A DNA stretch of 64,000 nt from Changpingibacter yushuensis (GCF_014041995.1 NZ_CP059492.1:992001-1056000); one strand, 5' to 3'; counted from the first letter of the stretch, positions 17,001 through 25,025 are shown. A program made the numbers and translations. The notes: a model not told the origin generated them from the sequence alone.

Positions 17001-18095
17001 GCCACCCAGAACATCGAGAACATGACCTTCCTGACGAAGATCGTGTCCAACCCGCTCAAGGACATCAATCCTGACAAGGATGTCGTGGCCTCCGAGGCAA
17101 CGAACAGCGAGTCCCTCACCGGCAAGGAAATCGAACTCAACTCAGTGTTCAACTACCAGCTCAACTCTTCCTCCATCCCAGCTAACCGGGCCTACGAGGC
17201 GAGCCAGTGGTCCATCACCGACACCTTCGACAAGACGTATGACTACTACACGGGAACGTGGGCGGTCTACGCCAATGAAGACATCTACAACGGAGACACA
17301 CTCGTCTACGCCAAGGGTGACCTTCTCCAAGATTCGGCGGGACACGAAACAGAGACGGCAACACGACTCTTCAATGTCACGTTCGATGAAGATTCCTACA
17401 CCTTCACAATCACGGCAACCGACGCATTCCTCGATCTCATCAACACCCGCACGGACCTTTCGCAGTCATTCTCCGTCTACACGCAGATGATTCGTATTGC
17501 ACCGTCGGACAAGGTCGAGAATGTTGCGACGGAAACCTACAACAACGTCGAACGCGACACCAACGTCGTGTGGACGTACACTCCGGAAAACCCAGCCATT
17601 GATGTTGAGAAGTGGGACGTCGAATCCGGCAAGGATCACGGCGACCGCGACTCGGCTGACGATGCGCTCGAAGTCACGGATGATACGTCGGTCAAGATCG
17701 GCTTCACCATCACCAACACCGGCGACGTGCCGCTGACGAACATCACCCTGACGGATGAGACCACTTCCGGTACGGGAACGATGGAAGACATCTCCTGCGA
17801 GACGCCGCTGGCTTCCCTCACTCTCAATGTTGGCACGTCAGTTGAATGCACGGGGACCCTGACGGGCCTCACAGCTGACACCACCCATACCGACAATGTG
17901 ACGGCAACTGGAGAATCCATCTACACCGGCGCCAGAGTCTCCGATGCGGACCCGTGGAACGCCACAGTTGTTGACGGAAGCGGTTCGGGCGGCCTTGCCC
18001 ACACAGGCGCGTCCGTCGTCGGAATGTTCATTACCGGCATCGTCCTTGTCGGCGGAGGCGCACTTCTCGCCATCCGTCGTCGGACAACCGACTGA
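14013..18095 (+). CDS. Large LAHTG-anchored surface adhesin/fimbrial protein
   Basis: 1360 residues, starting at GTG after GAAAGGAAAC. N-terminal signal peptide (AAASALTAGVLLLSGL, cleavage after ATAA) and a C-terminal sorting signal: LAHTG near residue 1328, hydrophobic helix VGMFITGIVLVGGGALLAI, tail RRRTTD. Between them at least four tandem ~170-185-residue modules begin with a PDK/PNK segment near residues 480, 666, 836 and 1016, each with long beta-strand-rich stretches. The pattern is like the isopeptide-stabilised C-domains of antigen I/II-type adhesins. The last unit near residue 1192 (IDVEKWDVESG) is DUF11-like. Expected role: covalently attached adhesin of 100+ nm reach. The housekeeping sortase or the element's own sortases could attach it. 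A strong hairpin follows. Confidence 0.82.
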   Translation: MSLSIRMKAAASALTAGVLLLSGLTIAPAATAATGGGAAGGSGGSAANLQQVLYVADNRTEALAGNPAQGWGQDSTDFAWNQITSYTGGSFVTGSYGKDTVDSTCQTAINQAVARTTGAKTARVVGLMVWYAPNFYNGQHSLGTTGTEYGRADFGDQWATAKSGLAGYESDEVQAVYDEFQAQFNKVGSTVSVVCVALNDLEPDSGYTLDVTTTASSTFPLAGSAGAVQDTIHASSTPTTRDTVSGDVTLHWDGVESNAAQVTKSVNISTSGDTKSPTFTPSDFGWTGWPSGKFWFDVKVAAQGGLTTSVDTPNREASETWTASIPSPYKSLTTGDPADSLSDTQVLASGMSYNAIIMANTAGYSTMSITDTIQTDQVYIGSTTADDPSAVYVLNPDRDKVNGAKVTINRDTDGQVTVSATISDIPSKYTGSDYMLVVPTYVLPTGEDYTITDDSKACYGTSGDTCVTGNSATTRKVTPTPDKVWVLDEEGALVASDPDQTNQAGADNKVFLMGDAVSAVVNGSVPANLAGNLTQYVIADDWTDASQYVDFSDASQVKVYYEDSKDSGTYTDVTNQFTISIDGTVTTATANEEFLSQTAGQCKSAPVDNNRALSSADKCRTVKLVISGQFRDDYDTDGETVRLTNAGWEQWNNETIATNEPPVYTWTPNPNKQVLGSNEEDGDNAYENINGLSVFAGQKLEYSVGIDLNIPSNTARGVTSLAVQDVYDVNFTPDKSSVEIWDSRDATNPKAIAAKNYTLTWDESGHSFTVTFTDKWVAANLGEGSEWLTQGWLTLRFTGTVNDDVAAGTTVENQAFEIINGAKTATEIPTVTIPTVTPDKEDLNTDLIDIDGKTVVKGDTIVYRLTLDASISADKLAYYVHKLGMIDDYDEDYLDVAASNVVVTNKETGEDVTSKFNIQVSDGKLYVFARQVDSTNSAGEVVSGDPQPTDLAAYAAADIIPGTTPIIDQSLLGNTYYITFRATVTQQTDGYVIENQATQNIENMTFLTKIVSNPLKDINPDKDVVASEATNSESLTGKEIELNSVFNYQLNSSSIPANRAYEASQWSITDTFDKTYDYYTGTWAVYANEDIYNGDTLVYAKGDLLQDSAGHETETATRLFNVTFDEDSYTFTITATDAFLDLINTRTDLSQSFSVYTQMIRIAPSDKVENVATETYNNVERDTNVVWTYTPENPAIDVEKWDVESGKDHGDRDSADDALEVTDDTSVKIGFTITNTGDVPLTNITLTDETTSGTGTMEDISCETPLASLTLNVGTSVECTGTLTGLTADTTHTDNVTATGESIYTGARVSDADPWNATVVDGSGSGGLAHTGASVVGMFITGIVLVGGGALLAIRRRTTD

Positions 18096-18108
18096 CGACA
18101 ACTAGGAC

Positions 18109-18150
18109 AAAGGAGGTGTGGTTGCCCAACCGAGCAACCACACCTCCTTT
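18109..18150 (+). terminator. Strong hairpin terminator after the adhesin
   Basis: 17-bp perfect stem with arms AAAGGAGGTGTGGTTGC and its complement around an 8-nt loop. Confidence 0.7.
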
Positions 18151-18181
18151 GCATGTACCCCACGAAAGGAACACAGCGAAC

Positions 18182-18832
18182 ATGAGCGTTGACGATGCAC
18201 TCGCAGACGACACCATGTTCATCGGAACCGTCTATCGGGGACTGTGGATCTACCACAAACCCCCACGAACCCTCGCTCGCGAGGTTGGCCACAAGAACTC
18301 CCGAAGCATCACAACGTTTGTGTGGGCCATCCGCTACCTGTGTGGTGAGGTGCCCGAATCCCGACTTCACCCACTGCCCAGAGAATACGCAGCGTCGTTC
18401 CTGCGCAGGACGATCGACACGTCTCTCGACATGAGGCTCGTCGAGGAGTGTTGGCAGCTTCTCAGCAGGCTGACAGGGGAGGAGCCGCCACATCAGGAAC
18501 CGGGCGTTTACGTCTACTCGTATCCGACCTACATCGGGGCGGGCGATGTCCAGCGCGACATGAAGATGAAGATTGGTGCGAGCACATCAATGCTTCGACG
18601 CTTGGAAACTCAACGCCGCCACACGGAAGTTCCCGAAGACCTCGTTGTCCTTCGGATTTACCCTTGCCCCGACCCGTTTGACGCCGAAAGCCACATCCAT
18701 GCAATCCTCACCCTGTGTGGTAAGCATGTGGAGAGCCTGACAGGTGGAACCGAGTGGTATGAGACGAGTCTGGTGGCTGTGGATGCCATCTGTCGCGCAA
18801 TGGGAATGGAACCTAGCCCAGATGCGACATGA
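18182..18832 (+). CDS. T5orf172/GIY-YIG-like domain protein
   Basis: 216 residues, ATG after CGAAAGGAACAC. Residues 1-100 are not recognised. The C-terminal half matches the T5orf172/MUG113 type of GIY-YIG fold: GVYVYSYPTYIG, MKMKIGASTSMLRRL, then AESHIHAILTLCGKHVESLTGGTEWYE. Proteins of this type are common in phages and are either nucleases or DNA binders. The first tyrosine motif, Lys-Ile-Gly, and the GGTEWYE glutamate are present, so catalysis is possible. The 3' end overlaps the convergent YdjM-like gene by 20 bp. Confidence 0.7.
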   Translation: MSVDDALADDTMFIGTVYRGLWIYHKPPRTLAREVGHKNSRSITTFVWAIRYLCGEVPESRLHPLPREYAASFLRRTIDTSLDMRLVEECWQLLSRLTGEEPPHQEPGVYVYSYPTYIGAGDVQRDMKMKIGASTSMLRRLETQRRHTEVPEDLVVLRIYPCPDPFDAESHIHAILTLCGKHVESLTGGTEWYETSLVAVDAICRAMGMEPSPDAT

Positions 18833-19538
18833 GCATCGGCCAGCCGATGTAGTAGATGATGGGGAAGGCGATGGCCACAACCGTTAAGGAGATGACGTAG
18901 GCCTTTTCTCGCGTTGACCCCGTGTCCCCAAGGATTGGCACGCGCAGGTTCGTCGTGATGAATGGGTAGAGGAGCGGAACGCCTTCTGTCGTGAGCATGT
19001 CTCCGGCCACAGAGTGAACCGCAGCTCCACCAGCCATGCACGCAGCAATGATGAGTGGGTTCATGGCGACAAGGAATCCCATGATGGCCATACCGGCAGC
19101 GACAAACCATCCGGGGATCCCTCCCGGATCCAAGTGGAGGGCAGCCAAGGCGATGCCGGCCATGAAGCCGATGAGTAGCCCTGCCCCCATATTCAGCGTC
19201 GTCTCATGAATGGTAAGGACTGCCGAATCAATCTCAGGGATCGTCACATGCCACAACGAGGCGAAATAGGCGAGCGCGCCAAGGATGAGCCACCCGACGA
19301 CAGAGTGAGTGCCTTTGCGGTGTCCACCAGAGATGATGTTGACGCCATGGGACACGACTTTTGTCAGCGGGGGAAGCGAACGAGAGATGGTCGCCCCCGA
19401 ATGATCGAGGTCCGGCGCGATGGCCGCACCTGCGACAAGCGCTGTCGTGGCAATGATTGTGGGGACCGGCTGTGGGTTGAGAGTCAGACAGATGGAGGCG
19501 GCCGCGAGGCCAGAAATGGTGTGTGAACGTCCAAGCAT
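18813..19538 (-). CDS. YdjM-like membrane-bound metal-dependent hydrolase (DUF457)
   Basis: 241 residues, start fixed by the minus-strand CCGCACAC at 19548-19555. Family motifs are present: RSHTISGL at the N-terminus, APDLDHSGATISRSL, HRKGTHSVVGWL, and several membrane helices. The His/Asp residues form the probable metal site in this family (LexA-regulated YdjM in E. coli). Such genes are common in phages and large plasmids. The physiological substrate is unknown. Confidence 0.8.
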   Translation of the reverse strand: MLGRSHTISGLAAASICLTLNPQPVPTIIATTALVAGAAIAPDLDHSGATISRSLPPLTKVVSHGVNIISGGHRKGTHSVVGWLILGALAYFASLWHVTIPEIDSAVLTIHETTLNMGAGLLIGFMAGIALAALHLDPGGIPGWFVAAGMAIMGFLVAMNPLIIAACMAGGAAVHSVAGDMLTTEGVPLLYPFITTNLRVPILGDTGSTREKAYVISLTVVAIAFPIIYYIGWPMLMSHLG

Positions 19539-19547
19539 ACATAGGTA

Positions 19548-19555
19548 GTGTGCGG
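19548..19555 (-). promoter_or_regulatory. CCGCACAC motif 9 nt before ATG 19538
   Basis: Minus-strand octamer, TACCTATGT, ATG. Confidence 0.65.
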
Positions 19556-19588
19556 ATGCCTCCCCACCGGGTTCGCCAGCACGGTGTC

Positions 19589-19596
19589 CCGCACAC
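19589..19596 (+). promoter_or_regulatory. CCGCACAC motif 9 nt before ATG 19606
   Basis: Octamer, AGGGAATGT, ATG. Divergent from the motif at 19548. Confidence 0.65.
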
Positions 19597-19605
19597 AGGG
19601 AATGT

Positions 19606-19923
19606 ATGGACTTTCTTTCTCATCATTTCTCTGCGTCGATGACGCGAGCCATTGACCTCGCCAGTGCAGCCCACACCGACCCGATCGACTTCTGCAATGC
19701 GCACCACATCGCGCCTGTGGATGGGTCGACTCTTGTGTTCGCTGGAACCACAGGCCAGGCCGATGTTCGTATCGTCTTGGCAGGTTCATCCACGCGAGTA
19801 TCGGTGACTCATGGAGAGGCAACAGTCACCAGCGACATGCTCTCCGACGGTTCGTTCACACTCGTGGCAGACGAACCCGGACGCTGTCACATTGACGTGA
19901 CTGACGCGGGGAGCATGTCATGA
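19606..19923 (+). CDS. Small uncharacterised protein upstream of the sortase-like lipoprotein
   Basis: 105 residues, MDFLSHHFSASMTRAIDL, with a beta-rich C-terminal half. No domain recognised, no signal peptide. Its stop overlaps the ATG of the following lipoprotein gene (ATGA), so the two are translationally coupled. Confidence 0.6.
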   Translation: MDFLSHHFSASMTRAIDLASAAHTDPIDFCNAHHIAPVDGSTLVFAGTTGQADVRIVLAGSSTRVSVTHGEATVTSDMLSDGSFTLVADEPGRCHIDVTDAGSMS

Positions 19924-20810
19924 GGCGTGTGTCTGGCGTTGCGGGCGCGGCGCTTGTCTCACTGTGTGTTGTGGCGTGTGCGTGGTCTGAAGCGCCCAGT
20001 TCTGTGTCTGTGACGGCGAAGTCTTCTCCGACGGTTGCGTCGAATGCCGTGATGGAGGTGGGGCTTGCCTCACCAACGCCCCGACCCAGCCCGTCGGCTA
20101 CACAGACTGCCAGTCCCACTGTCTCCCCGAGTCCACAGACTGCCAGCCCCACCGCCTCCCCGACCCCCAGCGCGGAGCCGTCATATGTCTCCACACCAGC
20201 CAAGGGGGTGCTTCACACGAGCGTGCCCTCGTTGAATGTGCGTGGTGGTCCGGGGGTCGATTATGCGGCCAATGGGTCCCTGTCTGCGGGGGAAAGTGTC
20301 TCCTATGTGGCCACGAGCAACGGGTGGTATGAGCTTGAGCGTGGCGGGTGGGTCAGTGGCACGTATGTAGAGCAGGGCTCTGCCCCCGCTGCCTCATCTG
20401 ACTCCGTGGCCTCTTCATCCACACCTTCGAGCAGTTCGACTCCCGTACCCACGGTGCAATCAACGCCAACCACGTCCGCACACGCGGTGTGGATACGGAC
20501 CCACGGCGGACAGGCAGAGATCGACCAACGCAGCGGGGCCGTCTATATCGACGACGTCGCAGGCTGGCTCGGAAAGCCCTACATCGCCATGCACAATAGC
20601 GCCGGTGCGAGGGAATGGACGACGTGGAATGTGGGAGAAACAGTCACACTGACAGGCCTCATATCCGGGACGTACACAGTTACTGCCATGACGTGGGGCG
20701 TTCAAAGGGATGAGTCGTCAAAGCTCCTTTCCTTGCCCGGAACCATTCTCCTTCAGACGTGCCAAACCGGGGGCGGGGGAAACCTCGTTGTCTCGCTTGT
20801 TGGTAAGTGA
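19920..20810 (+). CDS. Lipoprotein with SH3 domain and sortase-like C-terminal domain
   Basis: 296 residues. Lipoprotein signal (VAGAALVSLCVVAC, lipidated Cys near residue 20), then a Pro/Thr/Ser spacer with two TASPT-type repeats. A bacterial SH3 domain follows (SLNVRGGPGVDYAANGSL ... GWVSGTYVEQ), typical of cell-wall binding. The C-terminal ~110 residues resemble a sortase beta-barrel: IAMHNSAGAREWTTWNVGET in the catalytic-His position and LPGTILLQTCQTGGG in the catalytic-Cys position. I do not see a clear catalytic Arg. If active, it is a wall-tethered transpeptidase. If not, it is a sortase-fold structural protein. It is co-transcribed with the preceding gene. Confidence 0.65.
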   Translation: MRRVSGVAGAALVSLCVVACAWSEAPSSVSVTAKSSPTVASNAVMEVGLASPTPRPSPSATQTASPTVSPSPQTASPTASPTPSAEPSYVSTPAKGVLHTSVPSLNVRGGPGVDYAANGSLSAGESVSYVATSNGWYELERGGWVSGTYVEQGSAPAASSDSVASSSTPSSSSTPVPTVQSTPTTSAHAVWIRTHGGQAEIDQRSGAVYIDDVAGWLGKPYIAMHNSAGAREWTTWNVGETVTLTGLISGTYTVTAMTWGVQRDESSKLLSLPGTILLQTCQTGGGGNLVVSLVGK

Positions 20811-20815
20811 GACCG

Positions 20816-20823
20816 CCGCACAC
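20816..20823 (+). promoter_or_regulatory. CCGCACAC motif 9 nt before ATG 20833
   Basis: Octamer, TACTAGGGC, ATG: the most common form of the extended motif (also at 44326 and 45193). Confidence 0.7.
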
Positions 20824-20832
20824 TACTAGGGC

Positions 20833-22167
20833 ATGAACATGAGTGCGGGTGCCCGTGAGCGCCAAGAGCAGTTCCGTCGTCCGACCGGAGAATATGGAAC
20901 CCAGCCGGGAGTAAATGCGCCGGGGGCGATCAGCCTCGTCCAAACCCCCGTCCGCTATTCCTTCATTGAAGAGCGTCAGAGGCAAGAAGACGAATATGAG
21001 GCCCGTTTTGATGGGATGCCTAAGAGGTTCTTCTCCACGGACCTTGAGACGAAGCGTTCACTTGATAACCTCGCAAAGGCAGCCTCCACCCCGCAAGATG
21101 AGACATTGGATTTTGAGACGATTTCCGAGCTGGCAGGATCGTTGGGGATCACCGGACTGACAGAGGTGAGCGACAAAACACGTGGCTTCCTCGGGAAGAA
21201 TCCGGGGGAGCACGCGTGGGTGGGCAGGGTCGGTGATGCGCAGGTCATCATCTCCTCCCACAGGTCCGGCAGCGCGTTTGCTCGGTACACGTTTCGCCGA
21301 AACCCTGGCGATCCGGCTGTTGAGGGGCGCGGGTTCTACATGCTCGATGCCCGTTCATTGGCGGGGGCCGCCCGTATTCAGCACGTGACGGGCAGCGACC
21401 TCTACAGTCACTTCACCCAGATTGGGACGAGGGAAGAGAGGGTTGCTCTACTCGAAGAGCTTTCCGCCACCAAGAAGTCATTGATGCAGGCCCAGAATGA
21501 GGGCCGTAACTTCCAGCTGAACAAGAAGTATGTCTCGGATCGCAAGTCCGAAATTGCCACGGCATTCTCGGACAAAAAGCACCCCGACACCATCCATCAG
21601 CGTCTCATGTCTCAGACACAGTTGAATGACTCGTTCGATCAGGTGGAGATCGACAATGATGTCTCCGAGGCCGATTGGAAGGAGTTCGAAGAGGCGTGGG
21701 CTGACACGAAAGACAAGCTTCCACCCATCCCTGAAGATCGCAAGCCGAAGTTGCGCATCCGCTATTTGGGTAAGCACCGGGCCGCTGGGCTATTCTCGCC
21801 TCACCACAACACGGTTGCGATCGACGTTCACACATCGGGATCGTTCGTTCACGAGATGGGTCATTACTACGACCACATGGTCTATTCCTCCCCGTCACTG
21901 TCGAAAGGATTCTCGTCACTAGCTCAGCGCTATTCGGCGACGCTGGATGTGCCCGCTGACCGGACGGGCAAGTATGGGCGGGACTACTACACGACCCCAA
22001 CTGAGATTCACTCCCGCCTTTTCGAGGTATATGCGCACGAGCGGCTCGGGGTGCGTAATCGGATGTTGGACCCGTCCCGGTTCTCTCGGTTCGATTACGC
22101 CCCGATCATGAACAACCCGGGGTTGAAAGAGGACGCGTTCGCCTTCTTTGACAAGATGTTCGCCTGA
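20833..22167 (+). CDS. Tagged HExxH metallopeptidase
   Basis: 444 residues. N-terminal tag (ERQEQFRRPTGEYG, then QPGVNAPGAISL). The middle is not recognised and has helical segments. Near residue 340 a zincin motif HEMGHYYDH gives two zinc His and the catalytic Glu. A possible third ligand lies ~55 residues on, in EIHSRLFEVYAHERLG. This is the arrangement of zinc-dependent peptidases found in phage head-associated and toxin-like polypeptides. Since the other tagged proteins carry different bodies, the tag may be a delivery or docking signal and this protein its enzymatic cargo or processing protease. That is inference. Confidence 0.72.
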   Translation: MNMSAGARERQEQFRRPTGEYGTQPGVNAPGAISLVQTPVRYSFIEERQRQEDEYEARFDGMPKRFFSTDLETKRSLDNLAKAASTPQDETLDFETISELAGSLGITGLTEVSDKTRGFLGKNPGEHAWVGRVGDAQVIISSHRSGSAFARYTFRRNPGDPAVEGRGFYMLDARSLAGAARIQHVTGSDLYSHFTQIGTREERVALLEELSATKKSLMQAQNEGRNFQLNKKYVSDRKSEIATAFSDKKHPDTIHQRLMSQTQLNDSFDQVEIDNDVSEADWKEFEEAWADTKDKLPPIPEDRKPKLRIRYLGKHRAAGLFSPHHNTVAIDVHTSGSFVHEMGHYYDHMVYSSPSLSKGFSSLAQRYSATLDVPADRTGKYGRDYYTTPTEIHSRLFEVYAHERLGVRNRMLDPSRFSRFDYAPIMNNPGLKEDAFAFFDKMFA

Positions 22168-22187
22168 AATGTCTGGTTGGGGCGCTC

Positions 22188-22195
22188 CCGCACAC
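22188..22195 (+). promoter_or_regulatory. CCGCACAC motif, leadered, for the ParB-like gene
   Basis: Motif followed by a short leader containing GAAAGGAGCG before ATG 22220. Confidence 0.6.
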
Positions 22196-22219
22196 TAGGC
22201 CAGTGAAAGGAGCGCCCAT

Positions 22220-23113
22220 ATGACCGACTATCCCAAAGCGCCCGCTAACCCTCTCGACCTCATCACTGACGAGTTTGGTTTTCAGATGTGCATGATGACA
22301 CCAGAAGTTGCTGATGTGTGGCTGCGAGAGTTCAACAACCACAACCGGCCCCTCTCAGCCCCAGTGGTGAAAACACTGGCTTCCACCATTGAAAATGGCG
22401 AGTGGAAACTCACTCACCAAGGTATCGCCATCGACAAGGACATCAACCTCATTGACGGGCAACATCGCCTCGCTGCGATTGTCTCTTCGGACACGACGAT
22501 CCCGATCATGATCACGTGGGGTGTGGACCCGGATGTCTTTGATGTCATCGACACTGGACGCCGACGCTCCGGAACTGACGCCTTGGCTTTGTCCGAGTTC
22601 TCTTTCCCCAACCAGAATCTTGTTGCTTCGGTAACGAAGTTGTTGACGATCCGCAGGACCCGCACCCTTGAGAGCTTCTCAACCTCCGCAATACATCTGA
22701 CCAACGCTCAGTTGCTTTCCCGACTGCGCGAGTTGAACCTTGAGGTCATGGAGGCGTCCGTGCCTATCGGGCAACGCTTCCATCTTCTCGGAGCAACGTC
22801 GGTAGGTGCCTTCACCTACGACGCACTCTGCGCTGGTGCTCCGGTTAACGTCATCTGTGATGAGTTCTTGACCCCCGTCGCAAAGCGTGTGGGGCTGCGC
22901 TCCCAGTCCGACCCCCGGTATGCGCTCTCGAGCTATATTGATCGGTCGAAGAATCGCCGCAACAACGACCGCACGCGTGCAGACGTGTACGCCACCATGT
23001 GCAAGGCGTGGAATGCGTGGGTTCGGGGCCAGGACCGCAGCATCTTTCGCGACCCGAACGCATGGGTTGACATCGTCGGACTACCCGACAGACAAACACG
23101 CTCGCACCCATGA
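22220..23113 (+). CDS. ParB/Srx-like phage-type protein
   Basis: 297 residues with a good Shine-Dalgarno (AAAGGAG). The N-terminal half has the ParB-like core seen in many phage proteins: NRPLSAPVVKTLASTIENGE, then GIAIDKDINLIDGQHRLAAI, then VDPDVFDVIDTGRRRSGTDAL. The IDGQHR segment corresponds to the nucleotide-binding/catalytic box of ParB-like folds. The C-terminal half is helical and unassigned. A nuclease, NTPase or DNA-partition role is possible. A terminator hairpin overlaps the end. Confidence 0.72.
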   Translation: MTDYPKAPANPLDLITDEFGFQMCMMTPEVADVWLREFNNHNRPLSAPVVKTLASTIENGEWKLTHQGIAIDKDINLIDGQHRLAAIVSSDTTIPIMITWGVDPDVFDVIDTGRRRSGTDALALSEFSFPNQNLVASVTKLLTIRRTRTLESFSTSAIHLTNAQLLSRLRELNLEVMEASVPIGQRFHLLGATSVGAFTYDALCAGAPVNVICDEFLTPVAKRVGLRSQSDPRYALSSYIDRSKNRRNNDRTRADVYATMCKAWNAWVRGQDRSIFRDPNAWVDIVGLPDRQTRSHP

Positions 23114-23133
23114 CTCTCATGACTGCGAGCGTG
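23098..23133 (+). terminator. Hairpin terminator after the ParB-like gene
   Basis: 10-bp perfect stem CACGCTCGCA / TGCGAGCGTG. It lies between convergent genes, so it may serve both strands. Confidence 0.55.
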
Positions 23134-23152
23134 CTGTGTGTCAGGTGGTGGC

Positions 23153-23344
23153 TTATTCGGCTGTCACGTTCCAGTGCATAGAGTTGTCGGACTCGGAGTA
23201 GGTGGACTCGTCGGTGTCGTTGGAGAATCTCGTCACTGCGTCGAAGATATCCTCATCATCCCGACTTGTTTCCTGTGGTAGATCACCTTTCACGATGACC
23301 GTGTCGTCATCCGGGTTTGTCACCTCGAACGTGTGGTTGTTCAT
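23153..23344 (-). CDS. Small acidic protein
   Basis: 63 residues, MNNHTFEVTNPDDDTVIVKG, rich in Asp/Glu/Ser (SRDDEDIFDAV, STYSESDNSMHW). No CCGCACAC motif or strong Shine-Dalgarno is seen, so the call rests on coding appearance and on its place between a terminator and a divergent gene. Small acidic proteins of this kind on mobile elements are sometimes DNA mimics. That is speculation. Confidence 0.45.
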   Translation of the reverse strand: MNNHTFEVTNPDDDTVIVKGDLPQETSRDDEDIFDAVTRFSNDTDESTYSESDNSMHWNVTAE

Positions 23345-23386
23345 GTTCGTACGAAGGGAATACTGTCCGGGAGGCGGAGGATCGAC

Positions 23387-23728
23387 GTGCGCTTGACGAA
23401 GTCGTGGACCTTGGATATCACCGACGGATCATCTATGTCTCCCAACGCCTGCGAGCTCATTGAGCTCATGGAGCAAGCACTGGGTGACACCGAACAGTTC
23501 TTCTGCAACAAGGTCATGAGGAACGTGCCCGGGCAGCCGGGTGCCTATGAAGGGGTGTTCGCCAACGCCTACGTGAAAGTTGACTTCTCGGGCGTCTTTG
23601 TTGTCAGTTCCATTTCGATCGAACGGGAAGGTGTCGTGGTCGACGTGGACTCATCGGGCGAACGTGAGATGCGTTTCTCAGCCTCACCGCAGCGGCCCCG
23701 CACACAACTGGGGTATGAGTATCAGTGA
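23387..23728 (+). CDS. Uncharacterised protein
   Basis: 113 residues, GTG start after GGCGGAGGATCGAC. The product (from VRLTKSWTLDITDG) is a mixed alpha/beta protein with a hydrophobic C-terminal strand region (VKVDFSGVFVVSSISI). No family recognised. Its 3' end overlaps the start of the following tagged gene by 14 bp and contains that gene's motif. Confidence 0.5.
   Translation: MRLTKSWTLDITDGSSMSPNACELIELMEQALGDTEQFFCNKVMRNVPGQPGAYEGVFANAYVKVDFSGVFVVSSISIEREGVVVDVDSSGEREMRFSASPQRPRTQLGYEYQ
23698..23705 (+). promoter_or_regulatory. CCGCACAC motif 9 nt before ATG 23715
   Basis: Octamer, AACTGGGGT, ATG. It lies inside the 3' end of the preceding gene. Confidence 0.65.
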
Positions 23729-24197
23729 TGACGCGGCTAGTCGCCGTGAACAGTACCGCAACCCTGTCGGACAGTTTGGTACCCAGTCGGGGGTGAATGA
23801 ACCCAGCGGAGTATGCCTGTCCACACCTGAAACGTCATACGACGACACGACAGTCGACACTGCGGCAAACAACGCCCTGCGTGCCGCGTTCTGGACGGAC
23901 GCCGATGAGATCAATGAGGACGGCAAACTCTCGGCGTACGACTTCTCCGATCACGCCTGCGAACAGATGACACAGGACCTGAAAGACTTCTACGCCCAAG
24001 CCGGACCCATCATCGAACGCACCGGTATGTCTGCCGACCACGTGGGCCACAACTTCTGGTTGACCCGCAACCACCATGGGACGGGTTTCTGGGATCGAGA
24101 ACTCGGTGACGATGGGGACAAGCTCACCGACATTGCCCAGTCCTTCGGAGAAGTCTCACTCTTTGTCGATGACGACGGGAAGTTCGACTACGAATGA
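23715..24197 (+). CDS. Tagged protein, N-tag only
   Basis: 160 residues. The N-tag is SRREQYRNPVGQFGTQ then SGVNEPSGVCL. The body is acidic and helical (SAYDFSDHACEQMTQDLKDF) and unrecognised. The first ~80 nt are nearly identical to the start of the next gene (24220), which points to recent duplication or recombination of the tag-coding segment alone, since the bodies differ. No signal peptide. Confidence 0.65.
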   Translation: MSISDDAASRREQYRNPVGQFGTQSGVNEPSGVCLSTPETSYDDTTVDTAANNALRAAFWTDADEINEDGKLSAYDFSDHACEQMTQDLKDFYAQAGPIIERTGMSADHVGHNFWLTRNHHGTGFWDRELGDDGDKLTDIAQSFGEVSLFVDDDGKFDYE

Positions 24198-24202
24198 GAC
24201 TG

Positions 24203-24210
24203 CCGCACAC
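24203..24210 (+). promoter_or_regulatory. CCGCACAC motif 9 nt before ATG 24220
   Basis: Octamer, TACCTCGGT, ATG. Confidence 0.65.
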
Positions 24211-24219
24211 TACCTCGGT

Positions 24220-24924
24220 ATGAATATCAGTGATGACGCGGCCAGCCGCCGTGAACAGTACCGCAACCCCATCGGACAGTTCGGCGCCCAGCCGGGAGTC
24301 CACTCTCTCGGACAGGTGAGCCTCAACCCGAGCCGGTTTACCGACCAGGAGCGAGAGTTCATCCAGATGGGGCGGCGGGCCAGTGCGCGTCCCTACCAGT
24401 TCTGTGACGAGCATGGCATCAGCGCCTCAGACAAGAATCATCCCATCTTCACAGGATTCGTGGGGGACACCTGTGTCACCATTGCCGTCCACCCAGGCGA
24501 CGAGAGACTGGTGATGATGGAGCGCGACGGCATGTCTATGGAGGTGCGCCAACGCTCGGGTGAGAGTGAGCCCTACCGCATAGATTTCTCCAGTGCTGGG
24601 CACGCATACGTTCACACCATTGATGAGGACGGACGTGTCTTCGATAGCGTCTCATACTTGCGGACTGGAGAACTGTCGGCCAGATGCTCCGACCCCCAGT
24701 GGCGACAATACACAACAGCACACACCAATGGCGTCGACAATCTCGTGCCCGTCACCTTCATCCCCGGCAAAGAACCGGGAACCTATACCGATCCTTTCGG
24801 CAACGAAACACTCAGCCAAAGGGATGTTGACGAGCGTTTCAGCCCCACCACGTGTTGTTTCCACTCCGACTTCGATGACTCGATCTTCGAGGATACCTCT
24901 GCCTTCCTGACGGAGACTCACTAA
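24220..24924 (+). CDS. Tagged protein with both N-tag and C-tag
   Basis: 234 residues. N-tag SRREQYRNPIGQFGAQ then QPGVHSLGQVSL. C-tag LSQRDVDERFSPTTCCFH followed by SDFDDSIFEDTSAFL. The middle (VGDTCVTIAVHPGDERLVMM) is beta-rich and similar in layout to the genes at 25026, 31309, 31914, 41920 and 43356, but with low sequence identity. No known domain. Confidence 0.68.
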   Translation: MNISDDAASRREQYRNPIGQFGAQPGVHSLGQVSLNPSRFTDQEREFIQMGRRASARPYQFCDEHGISASDKNHPIFTGFVGDTCVTIAVHPGDERLVMMERDGMSMEVRQRSGESEPYRIDFSSAGHAYVHTIDEDGRVFDSVSYLRTGELSARCSDPQWRQYTTAHTNGVDNLVPVTFIPGKEPGTYTDPFGNETLSQRDVDERFSPTTCCFHSDFDDSIFEDTSAFLTETH

Positions 24925-25008
24925 TGGCAGGGGCGCGCCCAATACCCAGCGAATGTGTGCCTACACAACCGAAACCTCTATGACAAAAACACGCATTTCG
25001 TCTGACAC

Positions 25009-25016
25009 CCGCACAC
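25009..25016 (+). promoter_or_regulatory. CCGCACAC motif 9 nt before GTG 25026
   Basis: The only copy whose 9-nt-spaced start is GTG. Confidence 0.6.
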
Positions 25017-25025
25017 CACTAGTGA

